A stretch of 47,849 bases of DNA from Desulfallas thermosapovorans DSM 6562 (GCF_008124625.1 NZ_VNHM01000019.1:1-47849), one strand, 5' to 3'; counted from the stretch's first letter, positions 15,075 to 23,548 are shown. Notes: generated by a model from the sequence alone, not told the origin. Numbers and translations: made by a program.

Positions 15075-15596
15075 ATGTCATCTGTCAAAAACATACATGA
15101 TTTAACCCGGGAGCAGTTAATTGATTTTGTAGCTGATTTAAGTAAACGCTGGCTGGCTCATGACGGGCTATGGTTTCAGGCTGTAGAAAAAAAATACGGC
15201 CTGGACAAGGCCATTGAGGCCGATGCCGCAGCCTGGGAAAAGTTTACCGTCAACGAGGCCAACCGGATTAAAAAGTTTCTCGGCCTGCCCGAGCAGGGTG
15301 GATTGGATGCCCTGGAGCAGGCTTTGCGGTTCCGCCTGTATGCCTTTTTAAATAAGCAGGAAATTATCCGCCAGGCGCCCAATAAGCTGGTATTTCGAAT
15401 GAACACCTGCCGGGTGCAGGCAGCCCGGGAGCGTAAAAAAATGGACTTTTTCCCATGCAAGCCCGTAGGATTGGTGGAATATAGCGGTTTTGCCCGTACC
15501 ATCGACCCGCGTATCAGTACCCGGTGTATTTGCTGCCCGCCCGATGAGCCTGAAGAGGGTTGCCACTGTGCCTGGGAGTTCACACTGGAGGAGTAA
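15075..15596 (+). CDS. DUF6125-like cytosolic protein with C-terminal cysteines
   Basis: The 173-residue protein starts after a GGGGGG site. Its N-terminal half is helical (LTREQLIDFVADLSKRWLAHDGLWFQAVEKKYGLDKAIEAD), a pattern I associate with DUF6125 or L-2-amino-thiazoline-4-carboxylate hydrolase-like proteins of clostridia. Its C-terminal half contains MNTCRVQAARERKKM, FFPCK, and a dense CICCPP..GCHCAW cluster that may bind a metal or cluster. It is transcribed alone. The family assignment is from memory of the pattern and should be treated as tentative. Confidence 0.6.
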   Translation: MSSVKNIHDLTREQLIDFVADLSKRWLAHDGLWFQAVEKKYGLDKAIEADAAAWEKFTVNEANRIKKFLGLPEQGGLDALEQALRFRLYAFLNKQEIIRQAPNKLVFRMNTCRVQAARERKKMDFFPCKPVGLVEYSGFARTIDPRISTRCICCPPDEPEEGCHCAWEFTLEE

Positions 15597-15920
15597 ATTG
15601 TAAACAAAAGTAGCACATGGTTGTTAACGGCCGGTAATGCTGCTCTGGGGCTTTAGCCGGCCTCATTTTATATATAGTGTATATAGCAGGCGAATGGGTT
15701 TATAAAAGCTGGTATTGATTTTGCATTATAACTTTTAATAAATACTTTAATAAATTAAACCCGGGTGCGCCAATTGGAGGTGATGGTTGTTAAAAGGGCG
15801 CCAATGACTGCCGCATAGACGGTGGGGGGATATTTGGCGAATAAAATGTCTAAATATTCAACCATTTAAAAATGTAAAAAATATTTACACAATATACTTT
15901 CTTTTACGGGGGTATGAATG
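15597..15920. other. Intergenic region before the carboxyltransferase operon
   Basis: A weak hairpin (GGCCGG at 15629-15634 with CCGGCC at 15657-15662, long loop) may terminate the preceding gene. A GGAGGTGATG at 15776-15785 opens an 11-codon frame ending at TAG; the spacing is too short for good translation, so I do not call it. The last 80 bases are very AT-rich and probably contain the promoter of the downstream operon. Confidence 0.4.
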
Positions 15921-17468
15921 ATGAGTGATAAAAACCTGCAGGCCCTTGATGTGGAGCTAAACGAAAAAGCCTCTATGATTAAAAAGGGCGGTGCTCCCAA
16001 GTACCATGCCAGTAATGCCAAAAAGGGCAAACTGTTCGCCCGGGAGAGGTTGGAACTGCTGCTTGATCCCGGTTCCATCACAGTGGAGGACGGACTGTGG
16101 GCCAATAACCTGGCGGATGGCCTGCCGGCTGATGGTGTAGTGACAGCCGTGGGTAAAATTCACGGGCGTACTGTATGTGTAATGGCTAATGACTCTACGG
16201 TGAAGGCAGGCTCCTGGGGCTGGCGCACGGTGGAAAAAATTATCCGTATTCAGGAGACGGCCATGAACATGCAGGTGCCCATGCTGTACCTGGTGGACTC
16301 CGCCGGGGCCAGAATTACGGACCAGATCGAAATGTTTCCCGGCCGTCGGGGTGCGGGTCGTATTTTCTACAACGAGGTAAAGATGTCGGGCATGGTACCG
16401 CAAATATGCCTGCTATTTGGACCCTCCGCCGCGGGCGGGGCTTATATTCCCGCCTTTTGCGACGTGGTGTTCATGGTGGAAGGTAATGCCAGCATGTACC
16501 TGGGCTCACCCCGGATGGCGGAAATGGTGATTTTTGAAAAGGTTACCCTGGAGGAAATGGGCGGTGCCCGGATGCACTGCAGTGTCAGCGGGTGCGGTGA
16601 TTTGCTGGCGGCTACGGAGCAGGAGGCCATCGAAGCTTGCCGCCGCTACCTCACCTACCTGCCCCAGAATTACAGGGAAAAAACTCCTTTGGTTCATGCA
16701 CAGCCGCCTGCCCCGGGGCGAGATATTGAAGAAATAGTACCGGTGGAAGAAAACCAGGCCTTTGATATGTATGAAGTAATCAACCGGCTTATTGACCGGG
16801 ACAGCTGGTTTGAGATTAAAAAGTTGTTCGCCCCGGAATTAATCACGGGTTTGGCCCGGATTGGCGGCCGGGCGGTGGGTATACTGGCCAACCAATCCCT
16901 GGCTAAAGGCGGTGTGCTATTTGTCGATTCGGCGGATAAAGCGGCCCGGTTTATGAACTTGTGCGACGCCTTTAATATTCCTTTGCTATTTTTAATGGAT
17001 GTGCCCGGGTTTATGATTGGCTCCGCCGTGGAGCGCCAGGGTATTATCCGGCACGGAGCCAAAATGATTTCGGCCATGTCCGAGGCCACGGTGCCCAAGG
17101 TGTCCGTGGTGGTACGCAAGGCTTACGGGGCGGGGCTTTACGCCATGTGCGGGCCGGCCTTTGAACCCGATTGCTGCATGGCCCTACCTTCGGCCATGAT
17201 TGCAGTAATGGGGCCCCAGGCGGCTGTGAATGCGGTATACGAAAACAAGATCAACGCCCTGCCCCCCGAGGAACGGCCTGCCTTTGTACAGCAAAAACGG
17301 GAAGAGTACGCCCGGGACGTGGATATATACCGCCTGGCCTCGGAGTTGGTGGTGGACCATATAGTGAGCGGTGCCGAACTGCGGGATGAGCTAATTAAAC
17401 GGTTTGCGTTATACGAGTCCAAGACCAGGGTGTTCACGGAACGCAAACACCCGGTTTACCCCGTTTAA
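15921..17468 (+). CDS. Acyl-CoA carboxylase carboxyltransferase (beta) subunit
   Basis: This 515-residue protein is a full two-domain biotin-dependent carboxyltransferase of the propionyl-/methylcrotonyl-CoA carboxylase type. It has the N-terminal oxyanion region (YLVDSAGARI, then FGPSAAGGAYIPAFCD) and the C-terminal counterpart (LFLMDVPGFMIGSAVERQGIIRHGAK, RKAYGAGLYAMCGPAFEPD). It moves CO2 between carboxybiotin and an acyl-CoA. The enoyl-CoA hydratase and HMG-CoA lyase genes next to it point to 3-methylcrotonyl-CoA. A decarboxylase alpha subunit (glutaconyl- or methylmalonyl-CoA decarboxylase) is the main alternative. No biotin carboxylase or carrier gene is nearby. ATG 15921 is better spaced from GGGGG (15908-15912) than ATG 15918. 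Confidence 0.88.
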   Translation: MSDKNLQALDVELNEKASMIKKGGAPKYHASNAKKGKLFARERLELLLDPGSITVEDGLWANNLADGLPADGVVTAVGKIHGRTVCVMANDSTVKAGSWGWRTVEKIIRIQETAMNMQVPMLYLVDSAGARITDQIEMFPGRRGAGRIFYNEVKMSGMVPQICLLFGPSAAGGAYIPAFCDVVFMVEGNASMYLGSPRMAEMVIFEKVTLEEMGGARMHCSVSGCGDLLAATEQEAIEACRRYLTYLPQNYREKTPLVHAQPPAPGRDIEEIVPVEENQAFDMYEVINRLIDRDSWFEIKKLFAPELITGLARIGGRAVGILANQSLAKGGVLFVDSADKAARFMNLCDAFNIPLLFLMDVPGFMIGSAVERQGIIRHGAKMISAMSEATVPKVSVVVRKAYGAGLYAMCGPAFEPDCCMALPSAMIAVMGPQAAVNAVYENKINALPPEERPAFVQQKREEYARDVDIYRLASELVVDHIVSGAELRDELIKRFALYESKTRVFTERKHPVYPV

Positions 17469-17591
17469 GTTTTATGTACTCGTTTATGCCGGTGTTTTTT
17501 AGCCGGTAAAGCGCGGTTCTTTGTCGAAACGGCAGGGCCAAATGGTGCCGTTTACCCGAGGAATTGTTGATAAGGAGGCAAGTGTTGCGTT

Positions 17592-18374
17592 ATGGAATAC
17601 CAGAACATCAAATTAACCAGGGAGGGCCACGTAGCTATCATGGCCATTAACCGGCCCGGGGCCATGAACGCCCTGAGTACCCAAACCGCCCGGGAGATAC
17701 TGTCCGCCTTGGAGGAAATGGAACTGGATGACAATGTGTTTGCTGCGGTCTTTACCGCCGAAGGTGACAAAGCCTTTTGTGTAGGCGCCGATCTCAAGGA
17801 AAGAAAGAACATGACCCGGGAGGAAATGAAAAAACAGCGGGCCCTTTTCGTTCGCACTTTTACGGCAGTGGCCGAGTTCCCCAAGCCGCTGGTGGCGGCG
17901 GTAAATGGTTTCGCCCTGGGAGGCGGTTGTGAATTCGCCCTGGGATGTGACTTTATCATTGCTTCGGAAAAGGCTTCCTTTGGCCTGCCAGAGGTGGGTT
18001 TGGCCATTATACCCGGTGGGGGCGGTACCCAGCTTATGCCCAGGGTAATCGGGCGTAATCTGGCCAAGGAGCTTATTTTTACCGGGCGGCGTATCAGCGC
18101 CCGGGATGCTTATAAAATCGGCCTGGTTAACCATGTGGTGCCGGCGGATCAGTTAATGGAAAAGACCATGGAGATCATGCGAGAGATAACTAAAAACGGC
18201 CCGGTGGCTTTGCAGCAAGCCAAGCGGTCAATCAACCTGGGGTTGGAACTGGAGCTGCATACTGCTTTGGCCCTGGAAGCCGAGTGTTACAATGTCTGCC
18301 TGGCCACCGAGGACCGGGATGAGGGGTTGCTGGCTTTTAATGAAAAGCGTAAGCCTGTGTATAAAGGCAGGTAA
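17592..18374 (+). CDS. Enoyl-CoA hydratase/isomerase family protein
   Basis: The 260-residue crotonase-fold enzyme has the oxyanion hole segments (CVGADLKER, ALGGGCEFALGCD) and both catalytic glutamates of hydratases, in GGGCE (about residue 118) and FGLPEVGLAIIPGGGGTQ (about 138). It is therefore a hydratase rather than an isomerase or thioesterase. In this operon it would be methylglutaconyl-CoA hydratase, making HMG-CoA from the carboxylase product; this substrate is inferred from context. The start ATG is the only in-frame option; the GGAGG site is 14 bases upstream, which is long. Confidence 0.88.
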   Translation: MEYQNIKLTREGHVAIMAINRPGAMNALSTQTAREILSALEEMELDDNVFAAVFTAEGDKAFCVGADLKERKNMTREEMKKQRALFVRTFTAVAEFPKPLVAAVNGFALGGGCEFALGCDFIIASEKASFGLPEVGLAIIPGGGGTQLMPRVIGRNLAKELIFTGRRISARDAYKIGLVNHVVPADQLMEKTMEIMREITKNGPVALQQAKRSINLGLELELHTALALEAECYNVCLATEDRDEGLLAFNEKRKPVYKGR

Positions 18375-18406
18375 AAACTTACTTTTTGGTTGTGAGGAGG
18401 GTATAT

Positions 18407-19423
18407 ATGTTTCAGCTGCAATATCCCAAAAAAGTGCGTATAGGTGAAATAACCGTAAGGGACGGTTTTCAGCATGAGGAAATAATTGTGCCCACCAATG
18501 CCAAGCTGTGGGTTTTGGAAGAGTTGATACTGGCAGGTTTTAAGGATGTTGAGGTCACCAACCTTGGAAATCCCCGGGGCATGCCCCAGTTTGCCGATGC
18601 CGATGAACTTTTCTATAAACTGTATAACTCCAGGAGAGTGAAAGATAAGCTGGCCGGTGTTGAACTCACTGCCATCACCATCAGGGAAAAGGCGGTGGAC
18701 CGGGCTATCGAATTAAAGAAAAAGGGTTATGGTCCCACCCGTATATTGCAGATGGTATCCACATCGGCTTCGCACATGTATAAAAATTCGGGGCTGGATC
18801 ACCAGGGGTATTGGAAGATGACGGAAGAATCCATTAAAAAAGCCCATGATGCGGGCATTAAGGTCAACGGCACTGTAAGTACCATCTGGGGTTGCCCAAT
18901 CGAAGGACCCACCGAGCTGAAAGAAGCGGTAAAGTTTACCAAAAGGTACCTGGAACTGGGGGCCGACGATATTGAGCATGCCGATCATGACGGGTCTGCA
19001 CCGCCCAATAAAGTATACGAGTATTTTTCCATGATTTTGGATGCTATCCCCAACCCCGATTTGCACATAGCTCACTTCCATGTTACCCGGGGCTGGGGCC
19101 TGGCCAATGTGTTGGCTGCACTGCAGGCCGGTATTACCCGTTTTGAATGCACCATGGGCGGTACGGGCGGCCAGCCTGCTAATTTTGTGGGCGGCTGCCC
19201 CGTATCGGGTACCGGTTCATATTATTACCAGGACCCCAATATCGTCGGCCTGGTATCCACCGAGGATATGGTGGTGATGATGGACGAAATGGGCATTGAC
19301 ACGGGCGTTGATGTGGACCGGGTGCTGGAAATAGGTCGTATGGTGGAGAAAATTCTGGGCCGCCGGCTGCGTAGCGAATGCATTAAAACAGGACGTATTC
19401 CCAAGGGGGCTACCGGTTTCTAG
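18407..19423 (+). CDS. DRE-TIM pyruvate carboxyltransferase/HMG-CoA lyase-like protein
   Basis: The 338-residue protein belongs to the DRE-TIM metallolyase family. The metal and catalytic signature IGEITVRDGFQHEE is at residues 10-25, the His-x-His metal ligands are in HIAHFHVTRGWGL, and a glycine-rich GGTGGQPANFVGGCP lies near residue 255. It deviates from true HMG-CoA lyase, which has GPRDGLQNE and GGLGGCPF, and is longer. It probably cleaves or forms a C-C bond next to a carboxyl group. ATG 18407 is chosen because GAGGAGG ends at 18400. It sits between the hydratase and a second, canonical HMG-CoA lyase. Confidence 0.8.
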   Translation: MFQLQYPKKVRIGEITVRDGFQHEEIIVPTNAKLWVLEELILAGFKDVEVTNLGNPRGMPQFADADELFYKLYNSRRVKDKLAGVELTAITIREKAVDRAIELKKKGYGPTRILQMVSTSASHMYKNSGLDHQGYWKMTEESIKKAHDAGIKVNGTVSTIWGCPIEGPTELKEAVKFTKRYLELGADDIEHADHDGSAPPNKVYEYFSMILDAIPNPDLHIAHFHVTRGWGLANVLAALQAGITRFECTMGGTGGQPANFVGGCPVSGTGSYYYQDPNIVGLVSTEDMVVMMDEMGIDTGVDVDRVLEIGRMVEKILGRRLRSECIKTGRIPKGATGF

Positions 19424-19561
19424 TCCATAACGGGTGTCGTACCATTAGCATAAACAAAACACCCATGCCGGCAGGTGAGCCTGTTTTGCATCGTCCAACG
19501 GGCCATCGGTGATGGCATTGGTTGGCAAAGGTTGTCATTAACGAAGTTGGGGGGGCGGGCG

Positions 19562-20434
19562 GTGTATTGGCCTGAAAAAATTATGATTCGCGAGGTTGGC
19601 CCCAGGGACGGCTTGCAGAATGAAAAAGTCATGCTGTCCACCACTATGAAAATTGCTTTAATCAGGCAACTGGCCGGTGCCGGTATCAAGGCCATAGAAG
19701 CCACTTCCTTCGTGCATCCCCGGGCTGTGCCCCAGTTAAGTGATGCCGAAGCCGTGCTTAACGGGTTGGAGGGGCTTGATCCCGGGGTGACTGTCAGTGC
19801 CCTGGTGGGCAATGTCAAAGGGTTGCAAAGGGCGCTGGCTGTGCGGCATACGCCTCTAAAGGAGATAGTGGTGGTGGCCTCCGCCAGTGAAGCCCATAAC
19901 CGGGCCAACCTGAATTGTTCAGTGGCCGGTACGCTAAATAATATTAAAGAAATATGCCGCCTGGCCGGAGGACTGCTTCAGGTGCGGGGTACCGTGGCCA
20001 CAGCTTTTGGTTGCCCTTACCAGGGGGTTATCGGTGCCGGTGATGTTTTTAGAATCATTGAAGGTATGCTGGAGGCGGGTATTCGGCAAGTCGGGCTGGC
20101 GGATACAGCGGGCCTTGGTAATCCCCGGCAGGTATATGAGCTGGTTCATGAGGTGAAGAGGCGTTACCCGCAAGTATGCTGGGGGCTGCACTTGCACGAT
20201 GCCAGGGGGTGGGGATTGGCAAGTGCCGTTACCGGCGTGTTGGCAGGGGTAAGCGTGCTGGAATCATCCCTTGGCGGGTTGGGTGGTTGCCCTTTTTTGC
20301 CCGGTGCCGCCGGCAACCTGGCCACCGCCGGCCTGGTGGAGATGCTGGGCAATATGGGTATTGAGACCGGAGTGGATCTTCCACGATTGAACCGGTGTAC
20401 CCGGTATTTGGAACAGTGTTTGGGCGGGCCGTAA
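19562..20434 (+). CDS. mvaB: Hydroxymethylglutaryl-CoA lyase
   Basis: The 290-residue protein carries the HMG-CoA lyase signature: REVGPRDGLQNEK at the start, the metal ligands HLHDARGWGLAS, and the catalytic cysteine loop SLGGLGGCPFLPGAAGN. It cleaves HMG-CoA to acetyl-CoA and acetoacetate, the last step of leucine breakdown. GTG 19562 is preferred: it follows a G-rich site, and the encoded protein begins just before the conserved strand. The frame upstream to 19475 is unlike the family. It is preceded by a 138-base gap after the DRE-TIM paralogue but probably shares its transcript. Confidence 0.88.
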   Translation: MYWPEKIMIREVGPRDGLQNEKVMLSTTMKIALIRQLAGAGIKAIEATSFVHPRAVPQLSDAEAVLNGLEGLDPGVTVSALVGNVKGLQRALAVRHTPLKEIVVVASASEAHNRANLNCSVAGTLNNIKEICRLAGGLLQVRGTVATAFGCPYQGVIGAGDVFRIIEGMLEAGIRQVGLADTAGLGNPRQVYELVHEVKRRYPQVCWGLHLHDARGWGLASAVTGVLAGVSVLESSLGGLGGCPFLPGAAGNLATAGLVEMLGNMGIETGVDLPRLNRCTRYLEQCLGGP

Positions 20435-20592
20435 TCGACATAAAACAGCTTTAGCCTTATTTTTTATTATGGTTCGCAAAAATTACTATGGACGTAATCG
20501 TTGGGGTTTTGTACAATTAGATAGACGGTTAATTAACCGGCATTAAGGGGTACGAGCCCCGGAAATTAATTGGAGAGAGGGAGGTCCTTTAC

Positions 20593-20781
20593 ATGTTCAT
20601 GGTGCAAATCGACCCGGATAAATGCGAAGGTTGCGGCGAATGCACTGCTTCCTGCCCGGCTGAAATCCTGGAAATGGACGGCGATAAAGCCACCGTCTCC
20701 GGTGATCCCAGTGACTGCCTGGGTTGCGAAACCTGCGTAAGCGTTTGCCCGAACGGTGCTGTTACCATTAGCGAATCATAA
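20593..20781 (+). CDS. 2[4Fe-4S] ferredoxin
   Basis: The 62-residue protein has two classical cluster motifs, CEGCGECTASCP and CLGCETCVSVCP, in a compact fold. It is a soluble low-potential electron carrier. GGAGG lies nine bases before the ATG. It has its own terminator, so it is transcribed separately or as the last gene of the CoA-ester block. Its redox partner cannot be told; an acyl-CoA dehydrogenase/ETF system would be a natural one, but no such gene is here. Confidence 0.93.
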   Translation: MFMVQIDPDKCEGCGECTASCPAEILEMDGDKATVSGDPSDCLGCETCVSVCPNGAVTISES

Positions 20782-20804
20782 TATAAAATTAAATATGATC
20801 GCAT

Positions 20805-20838
20805 AATAAACCCATGTCCCATCGGATGTGGGTTTATT
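20805..20838 (+). terminator. Intrinsic terminator after ferredoxin
   Basis: A 10-bp stem (20805-20814 with 20829-20838) encloses a 14-base loop. The T-rich right arm and following ATTTTAT support termination. Confidence 0.7.
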
Positions 20839-20976
20839 ATTTTATATGTTCGACCATTTGTTACTTGACGGCGCAAATTTTGTCCGGTACATCGTTAAAT
20901 GAAGTCAGGAAGCGACATTATAAATCGTTGTTGCCGGAAGTAAAAACCTTTATCATTATTATTGGAGGTGAACAGC

Positions 20977-21657
20977 TTGTATTACATCTTGGGAGTAACC
21001 GGTGACGGCCTGGAAATGGGCTGTGATTTTGGTTTTGACATGATTGAACGCATAATACTGGACGATATTCTCATGGAGGTCCCCCAAAAGGTGATGAGCC
21101 AGTTGGTGAAGGTTAAAAGATTTTCATATTTTGGGGACAAGCCCGATTTTAAAGGCGCTGATTTGGTGGGGCAAAAGGTGCAGCGCCTGCTGCTGGAATA
21201 CGGTATAGAGGTTTTGCGCGAGCATTGCCAGTCCGTGGTGGCGGAAAGAAAGCCTCTGCTGGCGACGTTGAAGAGGGTGCGGATTAAACTTTGGAACCTG
21301 CCGGGTTGGCAATGCAGCACGAAAATAACTCCCATCGGGCTTTTCAATCATATAGTTCTATTTCATCCCCAGCTGCTGCGCGGTTTGCTGGGTAAAGAAA
21401 AATACGGGGTCTGGAACCACGAACATGACCGGGTAAGAGCCATCGGTGTATTAAATAAATTTATTGATTTTTTGGAACATAACGACAACTTGCGACAAAT
21501 AGTAATTTATAATGAATTAACTTGTCCCCATTGGGACGCCTCGGGGGAAATGCAATTCGACAGCAGTGGCCGGCTGGTTTCTTTTAATTATTTCGGCCGG
21601 GGTAACGGGCAGTCATATAAATATTACCCGCAGTTGGAAGTGTGGCAGAGAAAGTAG
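20977..21657 (+). CDS. Hypothetical protein
   Basis: The 226-residue protein has no motif I recognise. It is soluble, with mixed charge, aromatic clusters (WNLPGWQC, YGVWNHEHDRVRAIGVLNKFIDFLEHNDNL) and a Tyr-rich end. TTG 20977 is the best start because GGAGGTG ends at 20970; a start at 20962 or 20968 would overlap that site. It is a single gene between two terminators or promoters. The protein-like composition and good ribosome site make it a real gene. Confidence 0.6.
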   Translation: MYYILGVTGDGLEMGCDFGFDMIERIILDDILMEVPQKVMSQLVKVKRFSYFGDKPDFKGADLVGQKVQRLLLEYGIEVLREHCQSVVAERKPLLATLKRVRIKLWNLPGWQCSTKITPIGLFNHIVLFHPQLLRGLLGKEKYGVWNHEHDRVRAIGVLNKFIDFLEHNDNLRQIVIYNELTCPHWDASGEMQFDSSGRLVSFNYFGRGNGQSYKYYPQLEVWQRK

Positions 21658-21765
21658 TAAATACCGGGGTATTGGTGCTTGGGGCCTGGTGTCAGGCAGG
21701 ATTTGCCCCGCGAATAAAGAAAATGTTACTATATAAAAATTAACAACGGCACAGGGGGCAAGGAT

Positions 21766-22254
21766 ATGGACAGGCTATGGGCGCCATGGCGCGGTGTCTA
21801 TATAGGTAAAGAACATGGCTCGGAGTGTATTTTTTGTGCAAAGTTAAGTGCGGGTTTGGAGCAAGACAGGGAAAATTTCGTCCTGTACCGGGGCGACAAG
21901 GTATTTGTGATCTTAAATATCTATCCCTATAACAATGGTCATTTGCTGGTGGCACCCAATCGCCACGTGGGTGATATTGAGGATCTGGATATTGATGAAA
22001 TGCAGGAATTATTTGCTGTCACCCGGCATATGGTCAAGGTGCAGCGTAAAGCGTTTAATCCCAACGGTTTCAACGTGGGGATTAATTTGGGTAAAGTAGC
22101 GGGGGCCGGCATACCGGGGCATTTGCATATCCACATAGTGCCCCGCTGGGAAGGTGACGCCAACTTTATGCCTGTGTTGGGTGATGTCCGGGTAATATCT
22201 GAAGCTTTGGAGACTACCTTTGCCAAACTGAAACAGGCATTGGAGCAGGAGTAG
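21766..22254 (+). CDS. HIT family hydrolase/phosphorylase
   Basis: The 162-residue protein contains the histidine triad GHLHIHIVPRW (about residues 121-131), whose middle histidine attacks the nucleotide alpha-phosphate. It also has the N-terminal MDRLWAPWR and CIFC pair, typical of the AP4A-type branch of the HIT family with a zinc-binding pair. It probably splits dinucleoside polyphosphates or nucleotide adducts. It is preceded by an AGGGGGCAAGG site and lies alone upstream of the tRNA cluster. Confidence 0.9.
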   Translation: MDRLWAPWRGVYIGKEHGSECIFCAKLSAGLEQDRENFVLYRGDKVFVILNIYPYNNGHLLVAPNRHVGDIEDLDIDEMQELFAVTRHMVKVQRKAFNPNGFNVGINLGKVAGAGIPGHLHIHIVPRWEGDANFMPVLGDVRVISEALETTFAKLKQALEQE

Positions 22255-22331
22255 TAATTCTACCGTACAAAAATTGTGATCGCCAGAAAATATGGCTCAA
22301 AAATATGGTTAATATTACTAGAAAACATTTC

Positions 22332-22360
22332 TTGACTTTAATTAAGGGATATGATAAGAT
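22332..22360 (+). promoter_or_regulatory. Promoter of the tRNA cluster
   Basis: TTGACT (22332-22337) and TAAGAT (22355-22360) are separated by 17 bases, about 40 bases before the first tRNA. Confidence 0.6.
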
Positions 22361-22399
22361 AATTCTTGCGTTGAGGAAAAGACATTTATATAGTAATGT

Positions 22400-22477
22400 G
22401 GTGGATGTAGCTCAGCTGGTTAGAGTACCAGATTGTGGCTCTGGGGGTCGTGGGTTCAAATCCCATCATCCACCCCA
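22400..22477 (+). tRNA. tRNA-His (GTG)
   Basis: The cloverleaf is complete: acceptor arms GTGGATG (22401-22407) and CATCCAC (22467-22473), the T-arm sequence GGTTCAAATCC and an anticodon loop TTGTGGC with anticodon GTG. G at 22400 can pair with C 22474, the extra base pair specific to tRNA-His. CCA is encoded (22475-22477). Confidence 0.95.
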
Positions 22478-22483
22478 ATTTCT

Positions 22484-22558
22484 TGGGGCGTAGCCAAGCG
22501 GTAAGGCAACGGGCTTTGGACTCGTCATTCGTTGGTTCGAATCCAGCCGCCCCAGCCA
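22484..22558 (+). tRNA. tRNA-Gln (TTG)
   Basis: Acceptor arms TGGGGCG (22484-22490) and CGCCCCA (22548-22554) pair, the anticodon loop CTTTGGA carries TTG, the T-arm has GGTTCGAATCC, and the 3' CCA is encoded. It follows tRNA-His by six bases, in one transcript. Confidence 0.95.
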
Positions 22559-22562
22559 AAAC

Positions 22563-22579
22563 CGGTCGCTATGCGACCG
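22563..22579 (+). other. Inter-tRNA hairpin
   Basis: A perfect 7-bp stem (22563-22569 with 22573-22579) with a TAT loop separates tRNA-Gln and tRNA-Lys. No T-run follows, so it more likely marks a processing site than a terminator. Confidence 0.5.
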
Positions 22580-22584
22580 CATAT

Positions 22585-22660
22585 GACCCATTAGCTCAGC
22601 CGGTAGAGCACCTGACTTTTAATCAGGGTGTCCCGCGTTCGAGTCGCGGATGGGTCACCA
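22585..22660 (+). tRNA. tRNA-Lys (TTT)
   Basis: Acceptor arms GACCCAT (22585-22591) and ATGGGTC (22650-22656) pair. The anticodon loop CTTTTAA carries TTT, the T-arm reads GCGTTCGAGTCGC, and CCA is encoded. It is the last tRNA of the cluster. Confidence 0.95.
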
Positions 22661-22663
22661 GTT

Positions 22664-22695
22664 AAATCCTGTGATTATTGTCACGGGATTTTTTT
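22664..22695 (+). terminator. Terminator of the tRNA cluster
   Basis: An 11-bp stem (22664-22674 with 22681-22691, one G-T pair) has a six-base loop and runs into a T tract (22689-22695). Confidence 0.85.
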
Positions 22696-22901
22696 GTTGT
22701 GCTGCCTTACACCGGCCTTAATGATTGCGCGGAAAAATGCTTGCGGATTCTGTTTGAAAGGCAAGCTTTGGTGGCGGGGAAGTTAATTCTTCTGGTTTTT
22801 TTGTTCCTTTGGCGCTAAATTGTGTCACACATACTCGTTATTATAACGGGCATCATAAAAACACCGCCAGAAAAAAAACAATCAACAAGGAGGTTTTTCT
22901 T

Positions 22902-23156
22902 ATGGCACAAGGACAAAAAAGGAACAGAAAACTGATACCGCAGGCTGCTAATGCAATGGAACAATTTAAATATGAAACAGCGGCGGAATTGGGAATTCAA
23001 AACTATCAGGGTTATCTTGGCGATTTGCCCTCCAGGGTTAACGGAGCCGTCGGCGGTAATATGGTCAAGAAAATGATCGCCGCTTATGAGCAAAGCCTGG
23101 CCCAGGGTCAACAACCACCTACTCCTCAGGTTACCAACCAGCAGCCGACTCCTTAG
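22902..23156 (+). CDS. Alpha/beta-type small acid-soluble spore protein
   Basis: The 84-residue protein shows the SASP family core: KYETAAELGI, where the germination protease GPR cleaves family members, and GAVGGNMVKKMIAAYEQSLA, the DNA-binding helix. The C-terminal 15 residues are a Gln/Pro-rich tail not seen in short members. It coats and protects spore DNA. ATG 22902 follows AAGGAGG; the frame upstream is not SASP. It would be made in the forespore under sigma G. A CATACTC element near 22830 could be a -10, but no good -35 is seen. Confidence 0.93.
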   Translation: MAQGQKRNRKLIPQAANAMEQFKYETAAELGIQNYQGYLGDLPSRVNGAVGGNMVKKMIAAYEQSLAQGQQPPTPQVTNQQPTP

Positions 23157-23162
23157 AATAAG

Positions 23163-23188
23163 ACCGGTCCTTTAAAGGGCCGGTTTTT
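23163..23188 (+). terminator. Terminator of the SASP gene
   Basis: An 8-bp stem (23163-23170 with 23177-23184) with a TTTAAA loop is followed by TTTTT. Confidence 0.85.
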
Positions 23189-23198
23189 ATGTATTCGC

Positions 23199-23312
23199 CC
23201 GGCATGCCAGCCGAGCCGGTGGGTTGCAAGAAACCCTGTCACCTAACCAGCGGGAAGAGAACCCGTAGTCAAGGGCGTCACCGGCAACTCTGGGTTCTGA
23301 AGGAAGCTTAGG
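23199..23312 (+). ncRNA. Probable group II intron domain I remnant
   Basis: This GC-rich structured segment lies in an otherwise AT-rich gap. It contains GAAACCCTGTC, AACCAGCGGGAAGAGAACCCG, AAGGGCGTCACCGGCAAC and TTCTGAAGGAAGC in order. I recognise this order from the 5' half of bacterial group II introns, where GAAGGAAGC and the preceding GGGCGTC-type motif recur. The CGGG/CCCG and CACC/GGTG pairs could form local stems. No reverse transcriptase frame and no domain V hairpin follow, so this would be an inactive fragment. The identification rests on memory of the motif order. Confidence 0.45.
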
Positions 23313-23548
23313 CGGAGTATTTTACAAATTCGACGAGCTTCGATTAATTAACCTGGCTTCATATAATTCTGCATTTTGCATCACTTCGGAGAAAAGTGAC
23401 CGTGGTACTGCCTAACAGTATATTTTTCAACAGGCCGGGTTTTTATGCGCATTAGTTTAGATAATTAAATGTCCGTGCGAAAAACAATCTTAATTATTCA
23501 TAATATTACTTGAGTTAAAATAATATGAATATAGGGGAGGTGATTATT
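23313..23548. other. AT-rich non-coding stretch with a short hairpin
   Basis: No gene is supported. TCACTT and AAGTGA (about 23389-23407) form a 6-bp hairpin, followed by CCGTGGTACTGCC, which loosely resembles a T-box antiterminator motif. A T-run lies near 23441. No other T-box element is visible, so it is left unassigned. Confidence 0.35.

Noticed and set aside
23199-23312. Cobalamin riboswitch
   Set aside because: The B12 box is absent and no cobalamin gene follows; the group II intron motif order fits better.
23380-23450. T-box antiterminator
   Set aside because: Only a loose GTGGTAC resemblance; no specifier stem and no aminoacyl-tRNA or amino acid gene downstream.
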